The translations under genes and the position numbers were made by a program. A DNA stretch of 9,257 bases from an uncultured Eubacteriales bacterium (GTDB taxonomy: Bacteria; Bacillota; Clostridia; Oscillospirales; Acutalibacteraceae). Positions 1 through 4,855 of the stretch are shown piece by piece. The notes under the pieces were generated by a model, which had not been told where the DNA came from, made no database searches, and was given only the letters and a program-made list of their open reading frames with translations. Every line of letters begins with the position of its first letter. Position 1 is the stretch's first letter. The stretch is from assembly GCA_910580045.1 (NCBI GenBank), contig CAJTXF010000086.1, positions 1 to 9,257 of the forward strand, given 5' to 3'.

Positions 1-92
1 CGGCGAACTATGAGAGGTTCATGCAGGAGAAAGCCGACGTGTTCCAGGTAACAGAGGGAAAAGAACAGGCCATGTTCTGGGCCATGAATTGA
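1..92 (+). CDS. Micro-protein, copy 1 (3' part only)
   Basis: This is the last 29 complete codons plus the stop (TGA, 90-92) of a small gene whose 5' part lies outside the window. The peptide (ANYERFMQEKADVFQVTEGK, then EQAMFWAMN) matches the C-terminal half of the complete copy at 146-313 except for the last residue (N instead of S). At the DNA level the shared codons differ by three third-position changes, all silent (GAG/GAA, GGA/GGG, GAA/GAG), one amino-acid change and a different stop codon. Silent changes suggest both copies are translated and kept. The family is not recognised. The full protein is presumably about 55 aa, like its neighbour. The gene shares orientation with copy 2 and lies 53 bases upstream of it. 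Confidence 0.6.
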   Translation, partial: ANYERFMQEKADVFQVTEGKEQAMFWAMN

Positions 93-145
93 GAGCAGAT
101 TGAGCGGAGAAGGAAAACACCCCGAAGATTGAAAGGAGAAAAAAT

Positions 146-313
146 ATGAAAAACTATACATCCAAGAAAACAATGGGCAAGATTCAGAAAAATATTCACA
201 AGTATATGTCCCGGCGTCAGGCGGCGAACTATGAGAGGTTCATGCAGGAGAAAGCCGACGTGTTCCAGGTAACAGAAGGGAAAGAGCAGGCCATGTTCTG
301 GGCCATGAGTTAA
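146..313 (+). CDS. Micro-protein, copy 2 (55 aa, unrecognised)
   Basis: A complete 55-codon frame starts at an ATG preceded by AAAGGAG (132-138) seven bases upstream, an excellent ribosome binding site, and ends in TAA. It begins MKNYTSKKTMGKIQKNIHKY. The N-terminal half is strongly basic (many Lys/Arg), and the C-terminal half is mixed-charge, ending in a hydrophobic AMFWAM patch. There is no signal peptide, membrane segment or cysteine. It is a tandem paralogue of the partial gene at 1-92, with a repeat period of 221 bases, and the pattern of silent differences supports real coding. A terminator follows about 35 bases after the stop. The function is unknown: the basic N-terminus would allow nucleic-acid binding, but that is a guess. 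A toxin-like or regulatory micro-protein is equally possible. Confidence 0.7.
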   Translation: MKNYTSKKTMGKIQKNIHKYMSRRQAANYERFMQEKADVFQVTEGKEQAMFWAMS

Positions 314-347
314 AAACGCCTACAAGTTTTTCGTCACTCCAAATAAA

Positions 348-381
348 CAAAAGGGCCGCGGGGATAAACGCGGTCCTTTTG
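348..381. terminator. Two-way intrinsic terminator between convergent genes
   Basis: The arms 348-360 and 369-381 form a 13-bp stem (CAAAAGGGCCGCG with CGCGGTCCTTTTG, one G-U pair) around the 8-base loop gggataaa. The plus strand continues with gctttcc. The minus strand continues with a T-rich tail (ttttgtttattt). The hairpin sits 34 bases after the micro-gene stop and 5 bases beyond the stop of the minus-strand amidase gene, so it can end both transcripts. Confidence 0.8.
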
Positions 382-386
382 CTTTC

Positions 387-965
387 CTATTCGTTCAGCC
401 GTGGAAAACCAAAGTAGCTGAGGAGCCCATAATAGATGCCCCTGGCAAATCCCCGCTGGTCATCCCGGAGCTTGGCGGCATCAGCAGAGTTGGTGAGATA
501 CCCCAGCTCCACCAGCACGGCGGGCATAGAGGTGCGCCGCAGCACGTATAGAGAGGGGTTCACGCGCACGCCGTTGTCCCGGGTGCCGGCCTGCTGCACC
601 ACCCCGTTTAAGATGTGCTGAGCCAGCCAGTAGGACTGGGTCCCCTCCTGGTAGACATAGACCTCGCTGCCGTTAATGGCAGGGTTGGGGTTGGCATTGC
701 AGTGAATACTGATAAAGTAGTTTGCGGGCCAGCTGTTCGCCATGCTGACCCGGGCCTGCAGGCTGGTGGCATTGCTGGTGCCCAGAGACTCTGTGGGGGA
801 ATTGCGGGAGAGCCGGGCAGTGAAGCGGGGGTCAGAGTTCAGCATCTGGGCCAGGATAACGCCCACATTGTATGTGATATCCTGTTCCCGCAGGCCGTTG
901 CCCTCTGCCCCGGCATTCACGCCCTGGGGATTATGGCCTTGATCGATAAAAATCCGTATCGGCAT
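387..965 (-). CDS. N-acetylmuramoyl-L-alanine amidase (Amidase_3 family)
   Basis: This 192-aa, single-domain enzyme should cleave the bond between N-acetylmuramic acid and L-alanine in peptidoglycan. The Amidase_3 zinc-site pattern is visible in order: His11 in FIDQGHNP, Glu27 in LREQD, His88 in SIHCNANP, and the catalytic Glu153 in LVELGYLTN. The whole length is the catalytic domain: there is no signal peptide, membrane segment or wall-binding repeat. The ATG is preceded by GGAAGGAGG with a 6-base spacer. Amidases without a signal peptide include Bacillus CwlC, made in the mother cell during sporulation and released on lysis, and phage lysins. No phage genes are nearby, and a weak sigma-K-like promoter upstream (1015-1042) favours a mother-cell-lysis role. 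That role is inferred, while the enzyme family is clear. The gene appears to be a single transcription unit ending at the terminator at 348-381. Confidence 0.9.
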   Translation of the reverse strand: MPIRIFIDQGHNPQGVNAGAEGNGLREQDITYNVGVILAQMLNSDPRFTARLSRNSPTESLGTSNATSLQARVSMANSWPANYFISIHCNANPNPAINGSEVYVYQEGTQSYWLAQHILNGVVQQAGTRDNGVRVNPSLYVLRRTSMPAVLVELGYLTNSADAAKLRDDQRGFARGIYYGLLSYFGFPRLNE

Positions 966-1014
966 ACCATGCCTCCTTCCAGGGGAACAGGGGAGGAAGC
1001 CTGCCCCCTAAGGC

Positions 1015-1042
1015 AGTATATGCCCGCATTCCCGGCCGGGTG
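1015..1042 (-). promoter_or_regulatory. Possible sigma-K-like promoter of the amidase gene
   Basis: Read on the minus strand, CACC (1042-1039) is followed by 16 bases and then CATATACT (1022-1015). This fits the sigma-K pattern mACm - about 16 - CATAnnnT. The start of transcription would fall near 1008, leaving a leader of about 43 bases with the strong ribosome binding site. The -35 part is only four bases, so a chance match is quite possible. Confidence 0.3.
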
Positions 1043-1155
1043 AGAGGGCAGGGAACTGGAAGGGCCTGAAAAATTTTGCCCAAAATGGGATTTTTCAATG
1101 CCCTGAAGGGTATATGCAGTGAAAAGCTTTTCAACACCGGCAAAGGAGGCCCCGC

Positions 1156-1638
1156 ATGACGCCCGAGGAATTTACCCAATACGCCGCCCAGTATGGCGAC
1201 ACCGTCTACCGGGTGGCCCTGAGCGCCTGCAAATGCCCTGCCGACGCGGAAGACGTGATGCAGGCTGTGCTCCTGAAACTCTATCAGGAGAAGAACGGCT
1301 TTGAGAGTGAGGAGCACCTGCGCCGCTGGCTTATCCGGGTGGCGGTGAACCAGTCCCGTAAGCTAACCCGCTCCGCCTGGTGGAGGAAGCGAGCCCCTTT
1401 GGAGGAGTGGTCCGCTGTGGGGGAGTTTCAGGCCCCAGAGGAGAGCGGGCTGTTCCTGGCCGTGTCGGCCCTGCCGGAAAAGTACCGGACTCCGCTGTAT
1501 CTCTGTTACTATGAGGGTTATTCGGTTAAGGAGACAGCCGCTCTGTGCGGCCTCAAGGAGTCCACCGCCCAGACCCGCCTGCAGAGGGCCCGGGAGAAAT
1601 TGAAGCGGATGCTTGCAGAACAAGAGGAGGAACCATAA
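1156..1638 (+). CDS. ECF-type RNA polymerase sigma factor
   Basis: This 160-aa two-domain sigma-70 family protein should direct RNA polymerase to a small set of promoters. The region 2 core runs roughly from residue 12 to 80 (YGDTVYRVALSACKCPADAE, DVMQAVLLKLYQ, then HLRRWLIRVAVNQSRKL for core binding and -10 recognition). Region 4 spans about 105-153 (LPEKYRTPLYLCYYEGYSVK, then ETAALCGLKESTAQTRLQRA), a helix-turn-helix for -35 binding. The ATG follows AAAGGAGG (1142-1149) with a 6-base spacer. The stop codon overlaps the start of the next gene (TAATG), a sign of coupled translation with a likely anti-sigma factor. A dyad of A/T runs and CCCA/TGGG at about 1067-1096 could be part of its own control region, but no clear promoter was identified. 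Confidence 0.93.
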   Translation: MTPEEFTQYAAQYGDTVYRVALSACKCPADAEDVMQAVLLKLYQEKNGFESEEHLRRWLIRVAVNQSRKLTRSAWWRKRAPLEEWSAVGEFQAPEESGLFLAVSALPEKYRTPLYLCYYEGYSVKETAALCGLKESTAQTRLQRAREKLKRMLAEQEEEP

Positions 1639-2147
1639 TGGAATTTGACAGGGAACTCTACCGGCGCGCCTTTTCCAGAGTGAAGGCCTCCCCGGAAATG
1701 CTGCGAAACTTACAGGAGGTGACTGATATGACAGAGAAAAAGCGGCCCTGGCTGGGCAGAAAGCTGCTGATTGCCGCTGTTATCACCGCGCTGATGGCCC
1801 TTGCGGCCCTGGGCGCCAACGCCGCTATGGGCGGGGAGGCGTTCTCCCGGGTAATTGGATTTTCCCCCGCCCACACGGAAGCCGCCCCGGGCCAGAACTA
1901 CATGGTTCGGATGGAGAACGGCTTTGGGAAGACTGTGGAGTTTTTGGCCAAGCGGCTGGAATACGACCCCAAAGCGGGCGTTCTGACCGTGTGGATGGAC
2001 ACCCCCGAGGGCGAGGAGGTGCGGCTCGGCCTGACCGTAGGAAAGAACATGAAAGCCTATTCCAGCTTTGAGGAGATGGACGCGGACCGGCCCATCACAG
2101 GCACTACGGAGGACGGGCAGGAATTTTCAGTGGAGAAAAGACCGTAG
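1638..2147 (+). CDS. Probable membrane anti-sigma factor
   Basis: This 169-aa protein has a short cytoplasmic N-terminus (residues 1-41, with KASPEMLRNLQEVTD), one membrane helix (about 42-64, rich in Leu/Ala) and an extracytoplasmic C-terminal domain of about 100 residues containing a beta-like stretch (GVLTVWMDTPEGEEVRLGL). The ATG shares one base with the sigma factor stop and is served by GAGGAGG. Sigma gene, overlap, one-pass membrane partner is the standard layout of ECF sigma/anti-sigma pairs, and the N-terminal style is usual in clostridial versions. No zinc-binding HxxxCxxC motif is present, so it is not a ZAS-type anti-sigma. The anti-sigma role comes from context and topology, not from a motif. 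Translation could also start elsewhere upstream in the same frame, but the coupled ATG is much the best start. Confidence 0.8.
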   Translation: MEFDRELYRRAFSRVKASPEMLRNLQEVTDMTEKKRPWLGRKLLIAAVITALMALAALGANAAMGGEAFSRVIGFSPAHTEAAPGQNYMVRMENGFGKTVEFLAKRLEYDPKAGVLTVWMDTPEGEEVRLGLTVGKNMKAYSSFEEMDADRPITGTTEDGQEFSVEKRP

Positions 2148-2167
2148 CCCCACAGCGCAACAGCAGA

Positions 2168-2205
2168 GGCCGGACGTTCCCTTTCGGGGAACGCCCGGCC
2201 TTTTT
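2168..2205 (+). terminator. Intrinsic terminator of the sigma/anti-sigma operon
   Basis: A 14-bp hairpin with one A-C mismatch (2168-2181 with 2187-2200) and a short TTTCG loop is followed directly by five T residues (2201-2205). It lies 20 bases after the anti-sigma stop codon. Confidence 0.92.
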
Positions 2206-2221
2206 GTCATTCGCTTTGGGT

Positions 2222-2266
2222 ATTTGTATATTCTCCCCGCCCTACAGGCGGGGAGAATATACAAAT
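2222..2266. repeat. Perfect 20-bp inverted repeat beside the trmB stop
   Basis: Arms 2222-2241 and 2247-2266 are exact reverse complements around the 5-base loop ctaca. The stem is AT-rich at its base and has a CTCCCCGCC tip. It begins one base after the trmB stop codon as read on the minus strand. It has no T-run after it on either strand, so it is not a textbook terminator, but it could protect the 3' end of the trmB message or limit read-through. A dispersed palindromic repeat is the other reading. Confidence 0.8.
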
Positions 2267-2267
2267 T

Positions 2268-2915
2268 TCATGATACCACGGCCCGCAGGGCCTTGGTCTT
2301 GATGCCTTGGGCGGTGAACATAAGCTCGTGCTCGGTGAGGATATTCTCCGGGTCCTCCAGGGCATGCAAATCCTTGGCGTCAAAGGTGATTCGAAACCCG
2401 GCCTCCCCCAGATAGCGCTTGGTGGCCAGATACAGGTCGTCGTTGTCTGTCTTGAACCACAGCTCGCCCCCCTCCCGGAGCAGGGGCTTGTACTGTAAGA
2501 GCTGCCGGGTGTGGGTCAGCCGGCGCTTGTGGCAGCCTGCGGCGGGCCAGGGGTTGCAGAAGTTGATATACAGTCTGTCCACCTCCCCTGGGGCGAACAG
2601 CTCCGGCAGGCGCTCAATATTATAATAGCAGAGCAGCACATTGTCCGGCTTTTCCTCCCCGAACAGGGTCTGGATATTCCGCCTGCCCACGCCCAGAATG
2701 TCATAGCTGATGTCAATACCCACAAAGTTTACGTCCGGTTGGGCATGGGCAGCCTCTGCCAAAAACACGCACTTTCCGCAGCCCAAGTCCAGGTGCAGGG
2801 GCCGGGGCTGGCCGAACTCCCCCTGCCAGGCCCCCTTCTTCTCCTCCGGATGCTCTATGTAATAGCCGCAGGACGCCAGCTCTGGCCGGGCCCAGGCCTT
2901 TTTTCTGATGCGCAT
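2268..2915 (-). CDS. trmB: tRNA (guanine-N7-)-methyltransferase TrmB
   Basis: TrmB uses S-adenosylmethionine to methylate N7 of G46 in the variable loop of tRNAs. The 215-aa product is the usual length. The AdoMet site is seen at LDLGCGKCVFLAEAA (about 42-56), with the acidic ribose-binding residue in FVGIDIS (64-70). The family signature follows at INFCNPWPAAGCHKRRL (117-133), then FKTDNDDLY (154-162) and TEHELMFTAQGI (194-205), the counterpart of the usual TxYExxFxxxG. The signature has Asn where most family members have Asp (DPWP). The start chosen is the ATG at 2915, which has GGGAGG seven bases upstream; the same frame is open to 3032, but that extension would include the promoter. It is a single gene divergent from the patatin gene. 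Confidence 0.92.
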   Translation of the reverse strand: MRIRKKAWARPELASCGYYIEHPEEKKGAWQGEFGQPRPLHLDLGCGKCVFLAEAAHAQPDVNFVGIDISYDILGVGRRNIQTLFGEEKPDNVLLCYYNIERLPELFAPGEVDRLYINFCNPWPAAGCHKRRLTHTRQLLQYKPLLREGGELWFKTDNDDLYLATKRYLGEAGFRITFDAKDLHALEDPENILTEHELMFTAQGIKTKALRAVVS

Positions 2916-2978
2916 ATTGCCGCCTCCCATTGTGATTTGTCCCGCGCCGGGAGAGCGCGGTTCAAAAAAGGTTCTTCT

Positions 2979-3007
2979 ATTATACCTGGAAGCCCCGACA
3001 AAATCAA
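2979..3007 (-). promoter_or_regulatory. Sigma-A promoter of trmB
   Basis: On the minus strand TTGATT (3007-3002) is separated by exactly 17 bases from a perfect TATAAT (2984-2979). Transcription would start near 2972, giving a leader of about 57 bases containing a small GC-rich hairpin (CCGCGC 2942-2947 with GCGCGG 2955-2960) ahead of the ribosome binding site. Confidence 0.8.
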
Positions 3008-3018
3008 CCCGGAAAGGC

Positions 3019-3047
3019 TTGAAAGTTTCCACTAGATAGTGTAAAAT
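3019..3047 (+). promoter_or_regulatory. Sigma-A promoter of the patatin-like gene
   Basis: TTGAAA (3019-3024), a 17-base spacer and TAAAAT (3042-3047) make a near-consensus promoter. It points away from the trmB promoter, with only 11 bases between the two -35 boxes, so one regulator bound there could affect both. Confidence 0.75.
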
Positions 3048-3070
3048 AAGAGAAAAATAAAAATGACTGA

Positions 3071-3949
3071 ATGGACAGAAAGGACAGTGATTGCTTGAGC
3101 AAAAAGGCTTTGGCTTTAGAGGGCGGCTCTCTGCGCTGCCTGTTCTCTGCCGGGGTGACAGATGTAATGCTGGAGGAGGGCCTGGGCTATGACGGGGTGT
3201 TCGGCGTGTCTGCCGGGGCCTTTACTGGGGTGAACTTTGTGGCCGGGCAGAAGGGCCGCACGGCCCGCATTAACCTGGACTATGTGAACGACCCCCGCTA
3301 TATGGGCCTGCGCAGCCTGGTGCGAAACAAGAGCATTTTTAATTTTGACTTTCTCTTCGGGGAAATCAGCGACAGCCTGGACCCTCTGGATAGGGAGGCC
3401 TTTGAGAACTCCCCCTGCCAATATACAGCAGTGGCCACCAGCTGCCGCACGGGACAGGTCATGTATTATGAAAAGAGCCAGGTGGGGGACTTATATGCCT
3501 CTATCCGGGCCAGCGCCAGCCTGCCCCTGCTGTCCCCCATCGTGGATGTGGACGGGGAGCCCTGTCTGGACGGAGGCCTGTCCGTGTCCATCCCATACCG
3601 GCGGCCCCTGGAGGAGGGCTATGGGAAGGTTGTGGTGGTCACCACCCGGGAACATGGCTTCCGCAAAAAGCCTGTGGCCAGAACAGCCGCCCGGGTCTAT
3701 GCCCGGCTGTATAAGAAGTATCCCCAGCTGGTGCAGGCGATTTTGAATGTGCCCAGGCGCTATAACGCCGAGATGGACGAGATCGACCGGCTGGAGGCCC
3801 AAGGGAAAATATTTGTCATTCGTCCCCCTGAGCCTGTGACCGTGAAGCGCACGGAGAAGGACGTGGAAAAGCTCCAGGCCCTGTATAACCAGGGGGCAGA
3901 GACCTGCCGGGCCGCCCTGCCCCGGCTGCGGGAGTATCTGGAGGGCTGA
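3071..3949 (+). CDS. Patatin-like phospholipase family protein
   Basis: This predicted serine acyl hydrolase has the patatin Ser-Asp dyad. The nucleophile is Ser47 in GVSAG (45-49) and the aspartate is Asp167 in LDGGL (166-170). The oxyanion-hole loop reads LEGGSLRC (16-23) where bacterial relatives such as YjjU/RssA usually show GGGxRG, so two glycines are replaced. The C-terminal part (about 185-290) is charged and helical and has no membrane segment or signal peptide, so it is probably cytosolic. It probably acts on lipids, but the substrate is unknown. Start choice: the ATG at 3071 has no visible ribosome binding site. An in-frame TTG at 3095 sits 10 bases after AAAGGA (3079-3084) and would give a 284-aa protein beginning with (M)SKKALALEGG, which fits the family N-terminus better. 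The longer form is given here to keep all candidates. Confidence 0.9.
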   Translation: MDRKDSDCLSKKALALEGGSLRCLFSAGVTDVMLEEGLGYDGVFGVSAGAFTGVNFVAGQKGRTARINLDYVNDPRYMGLRSLVRNKSIFNFDFLFGEISDSLDPLDREAFENSPCQYTAVATSCRTGQVMYYEKSQVGDLYASIRASASLPLLSPIVDVDGEPCLDGGLSVSIPYRRPLEEGYGKVVVVTTREHGFRKKPVARTAARVYARLYKKYPQLVQAILNVPRRYNAEMDEIDRLEAQGKIFVIRPPEPVTVKRTEKDVEKLQALYNQGAETCRAALPRLREYLEG

Positions 3950-3952
3950 GGG

Positions 3953-4246
3953 CTATCCTCCCACCAGCTTCTTCCACAGCTTGGTGAGCAGGCCGGGCCT
4001 GCGTTCCGGGGCGGGACATTTGACCAGTACGATGTCACCGCCAATCATCTCAATATCCCGCCAGGGAATCACCGTGTCCTCCTCCTGGCCCAGCAGGCCG
4101 AACAGGCGGGCGCGGCCGTAGACCACCAGGGCAGTGATGGCGGCGGTCTCAGTGTCCATTTCGATATCGCAGACAAAGCCCAGGCGGCCGCCGTCCTTGA
4201 CGCTGATAACTTCTTTGCTGCGGAGCTCAGCCATTCTGCATGACAT
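3953..4246 (-). CDS. YlmC/YmxH family sporulation protein (PRC-barrel)
   Basis: This 97-aa protein has the short PRC-barrel fold of the YlmC/YmxH family. The diagnostic stretch is MAELRSKEVISVKDGGRLGF (residues 5-24), then VCDIEMDTETAAITALVVYG and EEDTVIPWRDIEMIGGDIVL. Family members are about 80-100 aa and occur in endospore formers. Their exact task is not known. The basic C-terminal tail (LLTKLWKKLVGG) is slightly longer than in short members. The ATG at 4246 follows GGGAGG with a 6-base spacer; the frame is open upstream to 4435, but that part lies across the promoter and repeat island and has no family similarity. A sigma-E-like promoter precedes it. Its stop is only 3 bases from that of the convergent patatin gene. 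Confidence 0.9.
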   Translation of the reverse strand: MSCRMAELRSKEVISVKDGGRLGFVCDIEMDTETAAITALVVYGRARLFGLLGQEEDTVIPWRDIEMIGGDIVLVKCPAPERRPGLLTKLWKKLVGG

Positions 4247-4275
4247 GGTAAACCTCCCAATGGTTTGCTTTTTAC

Positions 4276-4304
4276 AAGGTATGCAGGAGGGGGCAGGAAT
4301 ATGC
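4276..4304 (-). promoter_or_regulatory. Sigma-E-like sporulation promoter of the ylmC-type gene
   Basis: On the minus strand GCATATT (4304-4298), a 14-base spacer and CATACCTT (4283-4276) match the sigma-E pattern kmATATT - 14 - CATACAnT with a single mismatch in the -10 part. Transcription would start near 4269, leaving a leader of about 22 bases with the ribosome binding site at 4258-4253. The match fits the sporulation nature of the gene behind it. Confidence 0.65.
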
Positions 4305-4377
4305 CAGCAAAAGAGCCCGCCTAACGGCTCGAGGCAGCGGCTTTCTCCAAGTAGAGCCAAAAAACGGAAAGCGCGGT

Positions 4378-4398
4378 CCAGGGGCGTTAGGCCCCTGG
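4378..4398. repeat. Local hairpin in the left half of the repeat island
   Basis: The arms CCAGGGGC and GCCCCTGG form an exact 8-bp stem with a 5-base loop (gttag). The 3' arm overlaps by two bases the long-range arm beginning at 4397, so short-range and long-range folding compete only slightly. Confidence 0.7.
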
Positions 4399-4758
4399 CA
4401 GGGTTTGGGGGTGAGCGAGCGCCAGTGGCGCTCAAGCTGCGAACCGACCGAGCCGGCAGGCGAGACCAGCGCCCCCAAGGTCTTGCCCTTAGGGCGGCGC
4501 TCCGAAGTAAAAGAAACGAGGCAGAGCTTTCCTAACTTGCGGAGAGCCGCAGGCCGTCTATAGGAGCGTGGCGGCCCTGAACTTATCCGCAAGATGCCGC
4601 TAACTCTGGGGGAAAGGCCTAACTCCTACAATCCCGAAGCGCAGCGGTCGACGGCTGAGAGAAGCCGCCAGCGGACGGAGCTCTTCCTCACTGCGTTCGG
4701 TCGGCTCCGCTGGTCAGCGGCATCTTGCGTTTTGCTCACGTTGTTTAAGGGAAAGACC

Positions 4759-4777
4759 TTGGGGACTCTGTCCCCAA
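4759..4777. repeat. Local hairpin in the right half of the repeat island
   Basis: TTGGGGAC and GTCCCCAA form an exact 8-bp stem with a 3-base loop (tct). It mirrors the position of the left hairpin at 4378-4398 and uses bases that also belong to two long-range arm pairs, so the region can adopt alternative folds. It is followed by a second hairpin, 4785-4791 with 4796-4802 (CCACCTT/AAGGTGG). Confidence 0.7.
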
Positions 4778-4855
4778 CCCTCTGCCACCTTTGAAAAGGT
4801 GGACGAAACTTTTCGATAGGCTCGCCGTTAGGTATTCAGTATAGAAAGGTTGGAG

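Larger units (their letters stand above)
4320..4832. repeat. Nested inverted-repeat island, no gene (513 bases)
   Basis: Five arm pairs lie collinearly inside each other: 4320-4328/4824-4832 (9 exact); 4397-4410/4772-4786 (GGCAGGGTTTGGGG against GGCAGAGGGTTGGGG, imperfect); 4473-4491/4746-4764 (18 of 19); 4588-4601/4716-4729 (14 exact, CGCAAGATGCCGCT); and 4668-4675/4706-4713 (8 exact). Smaller hairpins are embedded at 4378-4398, 4417-4433, 4759-4777 and 4785-4802. Frames across the region are short, low in family-like content and lack ribosome binding sites, so no gene is called. No transposase, target-site duplication or CRISPR pattern is seen. It may be a non-autonomous mobile element (MITE-like), a dispersed intergenic repeat, or DNA for a long structured RNA. 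The transcribed strand, if any, cannot be told. Confidence 0.7.

Noticed and set aside
8..199. 63-codon minus-strand frame over the micro-genes
   Set aside because: The plus strand has a strong ribosome binding site and silent-site divergence between the two copies, so the minus frame is a shadow.
2511..3035. 174-codon open frame on the plus strand
   Set aside because: It is antisense to trmB, crosses the trmB promoter, and has no credible ribosome binding site or motif.
3950..4435. N-terminal extension of the YlmC/YmxH protein to 4435
   Set aside because: The extension crosses the sigma-E-like promoter and part of the repeat island, shows no family similarity, and a better start with GGGAGG exists at 4246.
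4134..4794. Several short open frames inside and around the repeat island (4134-4535 plus, 4272-4592 minus, 4594-4794 plus)
   Set aside because: They run through inverted repeats, lack ribosome binding sites and have arginine/proline-rich composition typical of random GC-rich translation.
4320..4832. CRISPR array or complete insertion sequence
   Set aside because: The repeats are inverted and nested, not direct and regularly spaced, and there is no transposase frame or visible target-site duplication.
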